Origin: Hyella patelloides LEGE 07179
GTDB lineage: Bacteria > Cyanobacteriota > Cyanobacteriia > Cyanobacteriales > Xenococcaceae
Direction: 5' to 3'
Assembly (NCBI RefSeq): GCF_900659865.1
Contig: NZ_LR213779.1
Coordinates: 20,592-57,211, forward strand
DNA: 36,620 bases
The position numbers were made by a program, and so were the translations under genes. Positions 7,997 to 16,989 of this stretch are shown here, piece after piece; position 1 is the first letter of the stretch; each line of letters begins with the position of its first letter. The notes below the pieces were generated by a model. That model was given only the letters and a program-made list of their open reading frames with translations. It was not told the DNA's origin and searched no databases.

Positions 7997-9487
7997 ATGG
8001 AAGAACGCAAAACTCTCACAACTAAAGACGGTTATCCGATTGCCGATAATCAAAATTCCTTGACTGCTGGTGCTAGAGGTCCAGTAGTTATGCACGATTT
8101 TCATCTTTCGGAAAAACTAGCTCACTTTAATCGCGAACGTATTCCCGAACGAGTGGTTCATGCTAAGGGTGCTGGTGCTTTGGGTACGTTTACTGTTACC
8201 AAAGACATCACTCAGTACACCAAAGCTAAACTGTTTTCTGAAGTCGGAAAACAAACCCCAGTCTTGGCTCGTTTTTCTACCGTAGGGGGTGAGAAAGGTT
8301 CTGCTGATGCCGAACGAGATCCTCGTGGTTTTGCAGTAAAATTTTATACCGAAGAAGGTAACTGGGACATGGTGGGAAATAATACCCCTGTCTTTTTTAT
8401 TCGCGATCCGCTTAAGTTTCCCGACTTTATTCATACTCAAAAACGCTGTCCTGCTAACAATCTTAAAGATCCATATATGCGTTGGGACTATTGGTCGCAA
8501 TCTCCTGAAGCACTACATCAGGTAACAATTCTTTACAGCGATCGCGGTATTCCGAAAACCCATCGTCACATGAATGGTTATGGCAGTCATACCTATAGTT
8601 TAATTAATGAAGATAACCAGCGAGTTTGGGTTAAATTCCATTTCAAAACTGTGCAGGGAATTCAAAACTTAACTGAAACCGAAGCTGCTAAAATCAAAGC
8701 CCAGAATTCAGATCATGCGACTGAAGATCTTTGGGATGCGATCAAAGAGAGTGACTATCCTCGGTGGCGTTTCTGTATTCAGGTAATGACTGAAGAACAA
8801 GCAAAAACTCACCCTGATAATCCTTTCGATCTGACCAAAGTTTGGAAACACGCTGATTATCCTTTAATCGAAGTGGGTATCCTCGAACTCAATCGCAATC
8901 CCGATAACTATTTTGCCCAAATCGAACAGGCAGCATTTTCTCCCAGTGCGATTGTGCCAGGAATTGATTTTTCTCCCGATAAAACTTTATTAGCGCGGGT
9001 TGCGTCTTACAATGATGCCCATCGCTATCGTTTAGGCACAAATTACCAACAACTGCCAGTCAACTTACCTCAATGTCCTTTTGCTACTTACCAGCGAGAT
9101 GGCGCAATGGCTTATGGCGATAATGGTGGCAGTACTCTCAATTATGAACCTAATAGTGACCCCAACGCACCCAAACCCAGCACCGATTATCAAGAACCAC
9201 CTTTGCCTTTAGGAAATGTAGCTGTAGATAGATACGATCATCATGAGGGCAATGATGAATACTCTCAAACAGGTGATTTATATCGTTTACTAGATGAGGA
9301 TGCCAAACAAAGACTGGTTGATAACATTGTCGGTAGTTTAGGACAAGTTCCTGAAGAGATTCAATTAAGGCAACTCTGTCACTTTTTCCGTGCTGATACT
9401 GATTATGGAATGCGGATTGCTAGAGGTTTGGGAATTAAAATCGATCCTTCGATGTTACCAAAAGAACTCCAAGAACTGAAAGCTTGA
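7997..9487 (+). CDS. Monofunctional haem catalase (small-subunit type)
   Basis: A 496-aa catalase that breaks down H2O2 to water and oxygen in the cytosol. The full set of key residues is present: distal His55 ([10 protein letters not shown]), Asn128 ([13 protein letters not shown]) and proximal haem ligand Tyr338 ([14 protein letters not shown]). Length fits clade-3 small-subunit catalases (about 480-500 aa), and there is no C-terminal flavodoxin-like domain of the large-subunit type. The start at ATG 7997 fits the family N-terminus ([18 protein letters not shown]). No strong Shine-Dalgarno is visible (upstream AACC AAC). Many cyanobacteria rely on bifunctional KatG or peroxiredoxins, so this gene type is accessory. 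Its place after the EthD/DJ-1 run, across a repeat-filled 559-nt gap, suggests its own promoter. Confidence 0.93.
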   Translation: MEERKTLTTKDGYPIADNQNSLTAGARGPVVMHDFHLSEKLAHFNRERIPERVVHAKGAGALGTFTVTKDITQYTKAKLFSEVGKQTPVLARFSTVGGEKGSADAERDPRGFAVKFYTEEGNWDMVGNNTPVFFIRDPLKFPDFIHTQKRCPANNLKDPYMRWDYWSQSPEALHQVTILYSDRGIPKTHRHMNGYGSHTYSLINEDNQRVWVKFHFKTVQGIQNLTETEAAKIKAQNSDHATEDLWDAIKESDYPRWRFCIQVMTEEQAKTHPDNPFDLTKVWKHADYPLIEVGILELNRNPDNYFAQIEQAAFSPSAIVPGIDFSPDKTLLARVASYNDAHRYRLGTNYQQLPVNLPQCPFATYQRDGAMAYGDNGGSTLNYEPNSDPNAPKPSTDYQEPPLPLGNVAVDRYDHHEGNDEYSQTGDLYRLLDEDAKQRLVDNIVGSLGQVPEEIQLRQLCHFFRADTDYGMRIARGLGIKIDPSMLPKELQELKA

Positions 9488-9818
9488 AACTAATACCATA
9501 AAAGACTTATAAGCTATTGTCAATATTGCGAGTCGGAGTAATTTTTACCACGCCCAACGAGGCTAAAGTAACTCGTCATTAAGTAATAAGTAATAAGTAA
9601 AGCCCGAAGTATGGTTTAAAGCCGAGGGCGCGTCATTTGAATTTAGTTCAAATGCTCGACTCGCCCGTTCCTGCCATTTATGGCGCGAAAATATAGAAAT
9701 ATAATTCAATAATTGAATCCTCGCTCCTTCTCCGCAGAGGTAATGACGAGTTACTCGTTACTTATTACTCGTGAAATTTTAAGTCGCTACACCTAAGTAT
9801 TAAAAAAGGTATGAGCAA
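9488..9818. repeat. Palindromic, MITE-like spacer
   Basis: No gene is seen in these 331 nt. AACTCGTCATTA (9570-9581) is exactly inverted at 9741-9752, and the adjoining TAATAAGTAA tract (9583-9600) is inverted at 9758-9767. The roughly 200-bp block therefore has imperfect terminal inverted repeats. Its core has a strong hairpin, CATTTGAA-tttag-TTCAAATG (9634-9654), flanked by GGGCG (9626-9630) and CGCCC (9662-9666). This looks like a non-autonomous palindromic element. The promoter of the efflux genes is probably to its right. Confidence 0.5.
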
Positions 9819-11186
9819 ATGATTTCTCAATCTAAGTCCAAAAACATCCCCCTATCAGTTTTAATTGTTGGGTTACTCTCTTTTGGTGTTGGTAGTTGTG
9901 GTAATAGAAACAACCAGCAAACAAATCAACCTCAAGCAGTTGCTGTACAGCTACAAACTATCGAACCAGTTACTATCAATGACAGTAGCGAATATGTCGG
10001 CACTTTACAAGCTAGAGATCGAGTGAGTCTGGCACCCCGCACCGAAGGCAGAATCTTAGAAATCTTTGTCAGTCAGGGCGATCGCGTTAGTCGAGGCGAT
10101 CCTATTGCCTCCTTTGAACCAACTCAAGAAGAGGAAGACGTTAATGCAGCGACCCAAAGCGTCAATGTCGAACGAGCCATATTAGGGCAAACCCAAGCCG
10201 AATTGAGTACAGCCGAAGCCAACCGCGCTGCTGCTGCTGCCGAAGTGGAAAGTGCTAGAGCCGATTTGCAAGAATTAGAAGCCGAGGTAGAACTGGCACA
10301 AATCAATATTGAGCGAACTAAGATGCTAGTTGAAGGAGGAGCAGTAGCACAACAGGATTTAGATGACGATAATCGCGATTTAAAAAGCAGTCTTGCCCAG
10401 CGTAATTCGAGAAAAGAAACTCTGAATGCAGCAATTGAGTCGCTACGAGCAGCAGAAAGAGAGGTAGAGCAATCCAGAGCAAATATAGACAGTCAAAATG
10501 CCACGATAAGAAGAACAGAAGCCGAATTAGGCTCTATTAGCCAAAATTTAGCTTTTAATACTATCAATGCACCCATCGACGGTATTGTCGGCAGTTTTGA
10601 TGATAACAAAGTCGGTGATTACGTTGACGTTGGCGAAGAGTTGACCACCATTACCAACAATCAAAGCTTCGACCTTAATATTAATATACCTGTAGAATAC
10701 CGCGATCGCCTCAAAACAGGACTGTCAGTAGAAATTATTAACCAAGATGGTAGCCCAGGAGTGTCAGGAAAAATTACCTATATAGCTCCCTTAGTTCAAC
10801 AAAACACTCAGTCAATTCTGACTAAAGTTACTTTTGCCAATGAAAATAGCCTCAAAGATCGAGAATATGTCAGAGCCAAAGTAATTTGGGACAAAAAACC
10901 AGGAGTGTTAGTCCCAACTACTGCCGTGTCTACCTTGGGAGGACAAAGTTTTGTATACATTGCCCAACAACAAGAATCCGAGTCAGGAAAAACATCTTTA
11001 GTTGCCCAACAACAACCCATAAAGCTAGGAAAAATTCAGAATCAAGATTATCAGATAATTTCTGGCATTAAAGAAGGAGACAGAATTGCGGTTTCCAATA
11101 TCCTCAGCCTTAGAGATGGTACAGCCATTAGTGAAGCAGAACAAGAGCAAGCCGTGTCTGATGCGGTAGAAGGACTAAAAAACTGA
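9819..11186 (+). CDS. RND efflux periplasmic adaptor lipoprotein (HlyD/AcrA type)
   Basis: A 455-aa membrane-fusion protein linking an RND pump to an outer-membrane channel. The N-terminus is a lipoprotein signal: hydrophobic residues 10-25 end in VGSC, so Cys27 would be lipidated. A barrel-sandwich/lipoyl half lies at about 60-100 (GRILEIFVSQGDRVSRGDPI). A long Glu/Ala/Arg-rich coiled-coil hairpin spans about 104-244. The second lipoyl half starts at about 248 (TINAPIDGIVGSF), then come beta-barrel and membrane-proximal domains. ATG 9819 lacks a strong Shine-Dalgarno (AAAAAAGGT is 12 nt upstream). It pairs with the RND gene 123 nt downstream; no TolC-like gene is in the window, so the channel must be encoded elsewhere. 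The substrate is unknown. Confidence 0.9.
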   Translation: MISQSKSKNIPLSVLIVGLLSFGVGSCGNRNNQQTNQPQAVAVQLQTIEPVTINDSSEYVGTLQARDRVSLAPRTEGRILEIFVSQGDRVSRGDPIASFEPTQEEEDVNAATQSVNVERAILGQTQAELSTAEANRAAAAAEVESARADLQELEAEVELAQINIERTKMLVEGGAVAQQDLDDDNRDLKSSLAQRNSRKETLNAAIESLRAAEREVEQSRANIDSQNATIRRTEAELGSISQNLAFNTINAPIDGIVGSFDDNKVGDYVDVGEELTTITNNQSFDLNINIPVEYRDRLKTGLSVEIINQDGSPGVSGKITYIAPLVQQNTQSILTKVTFANENSLKDREYVRAKVIWDKKPGVLVPTTAVSTLGGQSFVYIAQQQESESGKTSLVAQQQPIKLGKIQNQDYQIISGIKEGDRIAVSNILSLRDGTAISEAEQEQAVSDAVEGLKN

Positions 11187-11309
11187 AGGGTAGACAAGTA
11201 GCAAGCAGAAAGTATGGCAATAACATTATTTATCATAATTTTCTACTAACTACTGTAAAGACGCGAAATAAGAAGTCTCTACCCATTAACTACTAACTAC
11301 TTTGAAGAA

Positions 11310-14300
11310 ATGTCCATCTCAACCCCATTTATTAAACGCCCCGTTCTCACTACCGTCTGTACAATTGTAATTGTGTTGTTGGGCGTTATCTGCATCGCAT
11401 TGTTGCCTTTAGATAAACTGCCTCAAATTGCTCCCAAGCAAATCACAGTGAGTGCTAACTATGTAGGCGCAGATGCTAGAACTACCGTAGATAATGTCAC
11501 TACTGTATTAGAAAGAGAAATCAATGGTACAGAAGATGTCAGATGGATTAACTCCAACACCGATAATAACGGTAATGCCACGATCAATGTGTCTTTTCCT
11601 GTAGAGAAAGATACCAATATTGCTCAGGTACTGGTGCAAAACAGAGTTGCTCAGGCACAATCAAATTTACCTCAAAGTGTTCTCGCCACGGGAGTAACTA
11701 CAGAGAAACAATCTCCTAGTATTACTCTGGCTTATGCTTTTTCTTCAGAAAAAGATGAAAATGGCGAATACTATTATGACCCTGTGTTTATCTATAACTA
11801 TGTCAATCGCTATTTATGGAACGAACTCAGAAAAATTGAAGGAGTAGGAAGTCTCAGTGCATTTGGTTCAGCTAGTTATTCGATGCGAATTTGGCTCGAT
11901 CCCAATAAATTGGCTGCTAGGGGATTAACAGCAAGCGATGTAGTTGGTGCGATTCAAAACCAAAACTTTGAAGTCGGTGCGGGGGGTGTGGGCAGACAAC
12001 CAGTACCAATCGCACAGCAGTACGAATTACCCTTAAGAGTCAACGGTAGATTTACCACTGTCGAAGAAGCAGAAAGCCTAGTAGTACAAGCCCAAAGCGA
12101 CGGTACGCTGATTAAGATTAAAGATGTCGGACGAGCCGAATTAGGAGTAGAAGATTATTTTACCAAATCCATATTTGATGGGGAAGCCCCTGCGGTCGGA
12201 TTACTTATCTATCAGCTTCCTGGTACAAATGCACTGAATACTGCCGAGTTAGTTAAAGCAAAAATGGCAGAATTAGAGGCAGATTTTCCCAGGGGTTTAA
12301 AAGCAGAAATTGCTCATGATAATACTCTGTTTATCAATTCTTCTTTGCAAGACTTGGTAGTTACCTTGGTACAGGCAATTGGACTGGTTGTCTTAATTAT
12401 CTTTATTTTTCTTCAAGACTGGCGTACTACCCTGATTCCAGCGATCGCTATTCCTGTAGCCTTAATTGGAGCGATGATTGCACTACAAGCATTAGGATTC
12501 ACCCTCAATCAGCTAACCCTATTTGCTTGTGTACTGGCAACGGGTTTGGTAGTAGATGACGGGATTGTGATCGTCGAAGCAGTATCAGCCAAGCTTTCTC
12601 AGGGGATGCGTCCTGTGCAGGCAGCTTTAGATGCAATGGAAGAGTTGGTCGGGGCGGTAATTTCTACTTCTGTGGTCTTGATGGCGGTGTTTATCCCCGT
12701 CACTTTCTTCCCTGGTACAACAGGGATTGTTTACAAGCAGTTTGCCCTCACTATCGCTTTTGCTGTAGTCTTTTCCACCTTTAATGCCTTGACTTTTTCT
12801 CCCAGTATGTCAGGAGTATTTCTGCGTCGGACGCAACCCGTAAAAGGACCTTTGGGCTGGTTATTTCCTAGATTTAACAGAAGTTTTGACTGGTTGAAAG
12901 AACGCTATCGAAGTCTGATTGAATTTCTCACCAACATAAAGCTTTTTGTCATCGCAATCTTTATTGGTGGTTTAGTGCTGACGGGTTGGACATATACCAG
13001 TTTGCCTCAAGGATTCGTACCTGAAGAAGACCAAGGCTATTTCTTTGTGCTAGTCGAGGCTCCTCCTGGTGTTTCCTTGAACTACACTCATAACATTACT
13101 CAGCAAGCAGCCGAGATGATTATGGAATATGAGGAAGTGGAGCATTCTTTGGCATTTTCAGGATTTTCTTTTGACGGTCAAAATAGTAATAAAGGAGTTA
13201 TGTTTGTCAAGCTTCATCCTTGGAATCAAAGACTAGGGGATTCTAGCTCGGTGTTTGGGCTGCTACAGCGAATCAATCAGCAGTTTCAACAACATATTGA
13301 TGGCGCGAGTGTCATTGCCGTTAATGCTCCTCCCGTAGACGGCTTGAGTAACTTTGGTGGTTCGGAAATTTATATCCAAGACCGTCAGGGTAGGGGAATG
13401 GAAACCCTAATGAGCAATACTCAACAGGTAATTGCTGCTGCTAACGAAAGACCCGAAATTGCCTTTGCATTCACTACCTTTACCTTTGATAGTCCGATGC
13501 TAGAGGCCGATATCAACCGCAATCAGGCCAACGCCCAAAATGTCGATATCAGCGAAATTCTCAATACCCTGCAAACCTATCTTGGTTCAAACTTTGTCAA
13601 TCAATTTGTCTTAGATGGCAGACTTTATCGAGTGTATGCTCAAGCAGAAGCTGAGAGACGCTCCAATCCAGATGATATTAACCGTCTTTCTGTGCGCTCT
13701 CGTGATGGGGAATTAATTCGGCTCAGCAGTCTCATCAATGTTCAACAAATTTCTTATCCGCCTATTGTTAGCAACTACAACGTTTATCCAGCAATTAGAG
13801 TTATTGTTGCTCCCACACCTGGTTATAGTTCGGGACAGGTAATTACGGCGATGGAGGAAGTAGCAGAAGCGACTTTACAACCAGGTTTTGGTTACGAATG
13901 GACCAATACCGCAGCCGAAGAAAAAACTGCTGGCGGAGCTGCACCTCTAGTATTTGGTCTCGCTTTTGTGATGGTTTTTCTGGTGCTAGCAGCACAATAC
14001 GAAAGCTATATCGATCCTCTAATTATTATGCTCACCGTTCCCCTAGCTATCCTGGGTGCATTGGGTGGAATTTGGCTGAGAGCAACTTTTTTACAGGCTG
14101 GTGGAGTGTGGCCCGTTCTCAACAACAACATTTATGCTCAGGTAGGTTTGGTGATGCTAATTGGTATGGCAAGTAAAAATGCGATTCTCATTGTGGAATT
14201 TGCCAATCAAAACCGCGATTTGGGTATGAGTATTGAAAAAGCCTCTATTTTTGCATCCGAACAGCGATTTAGAGCAATTTTAATGACTGCGATTTCTACT

Positions 14301-14588
14301 TTAGTCGGTTTTATGCCTCTCTTAATTGCTAGTGGTGCTGGTGCAGTCAGTCGTTGGTCTTTAGGAACGGCGGTGTTCGGCGGAATGTTAGTGGCAACTG
14401 CTTTGAGTCTGATCTTTGTCCCTATTCTTTATATTGTAATCAAAAACTTTGAACAATCTTTCTTAAAAAGAGACAGGAAGAAAGACGGTGGAACTCAAGG
14501 ACGAGAGAATGCGAATCATCATAATAATGGAACGCTAACAAAAGTTCCTTCAGAGACTGAAAAAAAACAATCAACAATTAAAAATTAA
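11310..14588 (+). CDS. RND multidrug efflux transporter (HAE1/AcrB family)
   Basis: A 1092-aa inner-membrane pump, slightly longer than AcrB (about 1050). The N-terminal TM1 is near residues 12-32, followed by the first large periplasmic porter loop. The TM4 proton-relay motif GLVVDDGIVIVE carries D416 and D417, and TM10 has IGMASKNAILIVEFA with K956; this triad indicates a working proton-driven pump. The porter, docking and second periplasmic loop (about 570-870) appear complete. The C-terminal tail (about 1045-1092) is hydrophilic, Lys/Asn-rich and probably cytoplasmic. It is co-oriented with the adaptor gene 123 nt upstream. It could export the product of the EthD cluster, but general solvent, dye or metabolite efflux is equally likely. 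Confidence 0.92.
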   Translation: MSISTPFIKRPVLTTVCTIVIVLLGVICIALLPLDKLPQIAPKQITVSANYVGADARTTVDNVTTVLEREINGTEDVRWINSNTDNNGNATINVSFPVEKDTNIAQVLVQNRVAQAQSNLPQSVLATGVTTEKQSPSITLAYAFSSEKDENGEYYYDPVFIYNYVNRYLWNELRKIEGVGSLSAFGSASYSMRIWLDPNKLAARGLTASDVVGAIQNQNFEVGAGGVGRQPVPIAQQYELPLRVNGRFTTVEEAESLVVQAQSDGTLIKIKDVGRAELGVEDYFTKSIFDGEAPAVGLLIYQLPGTNALNTAELVKAKMAELEADFPRGLKAEIAHDNTLFINSSLQDLVVTLVQAIGLVVLIIFIFLQDWRTTLIPAIAIPVALIGAMIALQALGFTLNQLTLFACVLATGLVVDDGIVIVEAVSAKLSQGMRPVQAALDAMEELVGAVISTSVVLMAVFIPVTFFPGTTGIVYKQFALTIAFAVVFSTFNALTFSPSMSGVFLRRTQPVKGPLGWLFPRFNRSFDWLKERYRSLIEFLTNIKLFVIAIFIGGLVLTGWTYTSLPQGFVPEEDQGYFFVLVEAPPGVSLNYTHNITQQAAEMIMEYEEVEHSLAFSGFSFDGQNSNKGVMFVKLHPWNQRLGDSSSVFGLLQRINQQFQQHIDGASVIAVNAPPVDGLSNFGGSEIYIQDRQGRGMETLMSNTQQVIAAANERPEIAFAFTTFTFDSPMLEADINRNQANAQNVDISEILNTLQTYLGSNFVNQFVLDGRLYRVYAQAEAERRSNPDDINRLSVRSRDGELIRLSSLINVQQISYPPIVSNYNVYPAIRVIVAPTPGYSSGQVITAMEEVAEATLQPGFGYEWTNTAAEEKTAGGAAPLVFGLAFVMVFLVLAAQYESYIDPLIIMLTVPLAILGALGGIWLRATFLQAGGVWPVLNNNIYAQVGLVMLIGMASKNAILIVEFANQNRDLGMSIEKASIFASEQRFRAILMTAISTLVGFMPLLIASGAGAVSRWSLGTAVFGGMLVATALSLIFVPILYIVIKNFEQSFLKRDRKKDGGTQGRENANHHNNGTLTKVPSETEKKQSTIKN

Positions 14589-14599
14589 TAATTAACAAA

Positions 14600-14692
14600 A
14601 TGTTTAAAGAATGGAATTTCAACGATTGGATGAATAATGGTTTATTCTTTCTAACAGCTTTGATACTAATTTATTCGTTTGTTTTTTTATAA
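14600..14692 (+). CDS. Possible 30-aa single-span membrane peptide
   Basis: ATG 14600 opens 30 codons: an amphipathic start (MFKEWNFNDWMNNG), then a hydrophobic span (LFFLTALILIYSFVFL), then TAA. It lies 11 nt after the RND stop, so it could be translated from the same mRNA, perhaps as a small pump-associated peptide. No Shine-Dalgarno is visible and no family is recognised. Confidence 0.3.
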   Translation: MFKEWNFNDWMNNGLFFLTALILIYSFVFL

Positions 14693-14706
14693 TTTCTACT
14701 TTAGTT

Positions 14707-14904
14707 ATGAATATAAGAATGTTAGTTTTTTCAGGAATTATGACAGCTTTAGCTGGTGCTTTATTAGGATTGATAGTTGCCCATATTGCGGAAAAAGAAT
14801 CTCGACAACCAATTGCGATTATAGCTGGCTCTGGTTTAGGTTTTGCCGTTGGTGTTGGCTACGAAGCAATGCAGCAGAATCGAGAACGAGAAGAAACCGA
14901 TTAA
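14707..14904 (+). CDS. Small two-span glycine-zipper membrane protein
   Basis: A 65-aa hypothetical protein with two hydrophobic spans (about residues 5-27 and 36-53). They are rich in small residues (ALAGALLGLIV; GSGLGFAVGVG), a pattern of glycine-zipper-like packing. The tail is short and charged (QQNREREETD). Small proteins of this look are common and unnamed in cyanobacteria. It follows the RND gene and the 30-aa ORF in the same direction. No clear ribosome-binding site is seen. The function is unknown. Confidence 0.55.
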   Translation: MNIRMLVFSGIMTALAGALLGLIVAHIAEKESRQPIAIIAGSGLGFAVGVGYEAMQQNREREETD

Positions 14905-14981
14905 ACAGTCTTTGTGGTGCGGAGTGTAAGTATGAGTGTAAAAGAGATAAACAGATTGAAAGCAAAAAATCAATAATTGCC

Positions 14982-15176
14982 ATGTTAAAACTCAATTTTT
15001 GTTCCCAAAAAGAGAGAAAGTGGCTAGATAAGACCGCTATTTTTCCTCGTAAATATCTAATTTTTCTAGTAATAGTAATGACTGCTGCCAGCATCAATTA
15101 CTTTTATTCTCTAGCCATGATGCTTTTAACTACATTTATTTTTGCTTATCTAACCAAAGGTTCACGCTGTAAATAA
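14982..15176 (+). CDS. Small membrane protein, 64 aa
   Basis: ATG 14982 begins a 64-aa frame with a basic N-terminus (KLNFCSQKERKWLDK) and two adjoining hydrophobic spans (about 28-40 and 42-58; YLIFLVIVMTAASI, SLAMMLLTTFIFAYL), ending in a short basic tail. The charge pattern suggests an inside N-terminus and a membrane hairpin. No family is recognised. It lies 77 nt after the previous small membrane ORF. A longer frame runs upstream of this ATG, but that part looks like non-coding sequence. Confidence 0.4.
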   Translation: MLKLNFCSQKERKWLDKTAIFPRKYLIFLVIVMTAASINYFYSLAMMLLTTFIFAYLTKGSRCK

Positions 15177-15585
15177 TCGATCGCTAATATATGCTTTTAT
15201 AAATTTTTCGTCCAACGGTCGATCGATGCTCAGATTCGACTGCGAGCTAAAAGCAAAGCTATGCAATCGCCAAGGCAAAAGAATCAGGGCAAACGCACCC
15301 AAATTGAGTCCAAAATGTCTGAAGAAGAAAGAAAGGATGAAACTCGAAAAAGAAAGTAATTAGTATAAAACACTTTATTTTAGCGACATAATGAGAAACA
15401 ACACTAGGATAAATCTAGTTAAAGTAACAATTAATTAGCGACAAAAGTTAGCTCTAAGAATGGATGAAATGATGGCTTTAATTATTCTGCAGATTTCATT
15501 GGTTTAGAGAGATTGTCGCTCTTAAATGAATTTTTTGTAGATAACATTTATTATTAAAAATTAAGCTTTTTACCTCCTTATTTTT
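15177..15585. other. Intergenic region with a short basic ORF and a long imperfect hairpin
   Basis: There is no well-supported gene. ATG 15261 opens a 32-codon, Lys/Arg/Glu-only-like frame (MQSPRQKNQGKRTQIESKMS, then EEERKDETRKRK) ending at 15359. It could be a tiny charged protein, but low-complexity DNA explains it as well. The right part holds the 15437-15520 hairpin listed separately and presumably the promoter of the next gene. Confidence 0.35.
15437..15520. other. 84-nt imperfect hairpin (RNA structure or operator candidate)
   Basis: Three nested arms match in order. AGCGACAA (15437-15444) pairs with TTGTCGCT (15513-15520), CTCTAA (15452-15457) with TTAGAG (15504-15509), and ATGAAAT (15464-15470) with ATTTCAT (15493-15499), around a 22-nt loop. 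It ends 65 nt before the start of the 387-aa gene. It may be a 5'-UTR element, a small RNA or a palindromic repeat. The 13-mer AGCGACAAAAGTT at its left edge also occurs at 6747. Confidence 0.45.
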
Positions 15586-16749
15586 ATGAGTGTACCAAAA
15601 AAACTCCAAATAGAAAATTTAAGTTCTAATCAACAAAAATCTGAATCAAATAATCTCAGGGTAGTAGAAATTTCTAAAAATAAGCAGAAACCAAAAAGTA
15701 CAGTCAACTTTTTGAGTCATCTACTAGCTATTCGAGCAATTGACTATTGGCTTGAACGAGTAAAATATCCCATTGATATTCAAAAAGCTCTCAAATTTTT
15801 AGGCTTAAGAATAAAGAATGATGCTGATTCATCTAAGCAAAATGAGTTGGATATACTCAATTTTTTGCAAAAATCTAACTCAAAAAAAATAGGAGATTTA
15901 TTTCAAGAAATCGAGTTAAGAATGGAGGAATTGTATAAAGTATACAGTTTTAATTATAATAATAGTGATTCTATAATTAGTCTATTTGAAAAGGCAGAAA
16001 ATTACCTAGATAAATTGTATACAGGCACTAAATCATGTGGATGTCATCTTACTTTAAAGACTAACTATCAAAATTTACACAGAGAATTAAACGATAGATT
16101 TAATAATTTAGTTTCTTTTTGGAAGATAGCATCAGTTCAAAACAGTTTATATTTCTTTCAAGAAATTAACAGCTTTTTGCTCAGTTTGGAAAATGAATAT
16201 CAAAAAGAAAAAGAAAAATATTTAGACAAAGAAAATGCTTGTTTACGAACCTACAAAAGATTTTTGTCCGCTATTCGGTACCAAGATAATCAAAATGATT
16301 TATGTAAATTACACAATAATTTATCCATAGCTAAGCAGTCGTTATTAAATTCATATAAATTTAAAATTAAAGCAGAGACATATTTTTTGGCTAATCAAGT
16401 TTTGAATAGTCTAATCAAAAATAATCAAATGTATATTGAGATTTTACAAGAATGTTATCAGTTTTTAGCACAAGTTAAAGCTAATTTTTTGACTCAAGCT
16501 AATATAGAAGAAAATAATTTATTTTTACCCTTGATTGCTGATAAAATAACTAATCAAGTTAATCTGGGTCATTTGCAAACAAAAGTCGAAATAAAATTAG
16601 GACACTCTTTGCCTACTTGGAAGCGTTACACTGGCATCACTATAAACAATGTCCAAGATGCACTTCTCGAAGAAGTTAAACCCATAGCCAAAAAAATTTG
16701 CTTAGACACATATCATCAACTCGCTTGCGAAGTTGATGGTTTTGAGTAG
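15586..16749 (+). CDS. Orphan AT-rich helical protein, 387 aa
   Basis: I do not recognise this protein. It is soluble, Lys/Asn/Leu-rich and probably mostly helical, with coiled-coil-like heptads around residues 195-260 (ENEYQKEKEKYLDKENA) and no signal peptide or membrane span. Residues 1-45 are polar and probably disordered. A small Cys cluster (KSCGCHL) is near residue 152, and the C-terminus (WKRYTGITINNVQDALLEEV) looks globular. Codons are markedly A/T-ending, more so than in neighbouring genes, which suggests acquisition or relaxed selection. The start ATG 15586 follows CCTCCTTATTTTT, with no purine-rich Shine-Dalgarno. It is flanked by hairpins, repeats and a pseudogene. Confidence 0.6.
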   Translation: MSVPKKLQIENLSSNQQKSESNNLRVVEISKNKQKPKSTVNFLSHLLAIRAIDYWLERVKYPIDIQKALKFLGLRIKNDADSSKQNELDILNFLQKSNSKKIGDLFQEIELRMEELYKVYSFNYNNSDSIISLFEKAENYLDKLYTGTKSCGCHLTLKTNYQNLHRELNDRFNNLVSFWKIASVQNSLYFFQEINSFLLSLENEYQKEKEKYLDKENACLRTYKRFLSAIRYQDNQNDLCKLHNNLSIAKQSLLNSYKFKIKAETYFLANQVLNSLIKNNQMYIEILQECYQFLAQVKANFLTQANIEENNLFLPLIADKITNQVNLGHLQTKVEIKLGHSLPTWKRYTGITINNVQDALLEEVKPIAKKICLDTYHQLACEVDGFE

Positions 16750-16864
16750 CGGTTAAATTCTTTGGCTAAAAATACTAATTTTTTTTGCACCATGCACTAT
16801 ACACACTCTATCAGGAGAAAATGTATTATACCAATTGGAAGCAAGAATGTAACAGATGAGTTTT

Positions 16865-16909
16865 AGGGTGGGCGACGCAAAGCTAGTACTTTAGTGCAAT
16901 ACCCACCTA
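16865..16909. repeat. Imperfect palindrome of the GTGGGC/CCCAC type
   Basis: AGGGTGGGC at the left faces ATACCCACCT at the right, with GCAA/TTGC-like and AGTACT-centred pairing between. The related motif at 34287-34309 suggests a dispersed cyanobacterial repeat. The rest of the 240-nt gap between the orphan gene and the peptidase remnant shows nothing else. Confidence 0.4.
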
Positions 16910-16989
16910 CCTTTGGATTGAATTTATGTGTAGCTTTCCATTTATCAAATTGATATTACCCGGATTTATTTTAGATTTTACTGAAATTT

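Noticed and set aside
9583-9600. Tandem TAATAAG repeat as a possible CRISPR or iteron
   Set aside because: It has only two to three 7-bp units without spacers and no replication gene; it is part of the palindromic spacer element.
10124-10306. Ala/Ser-rich minus-strand ORF inside the adaptor gene
   Set aside because: It is the antisense image of the coiled-coil codons and has no independent support.
14679-14981. Long upstream extension of the 64-aa membrane ORF
   Set aside because: The extension (rich in Cys, Trp, Arg, Ser) is the shadow of the 65-aa glycine-zipper protein in another frame.
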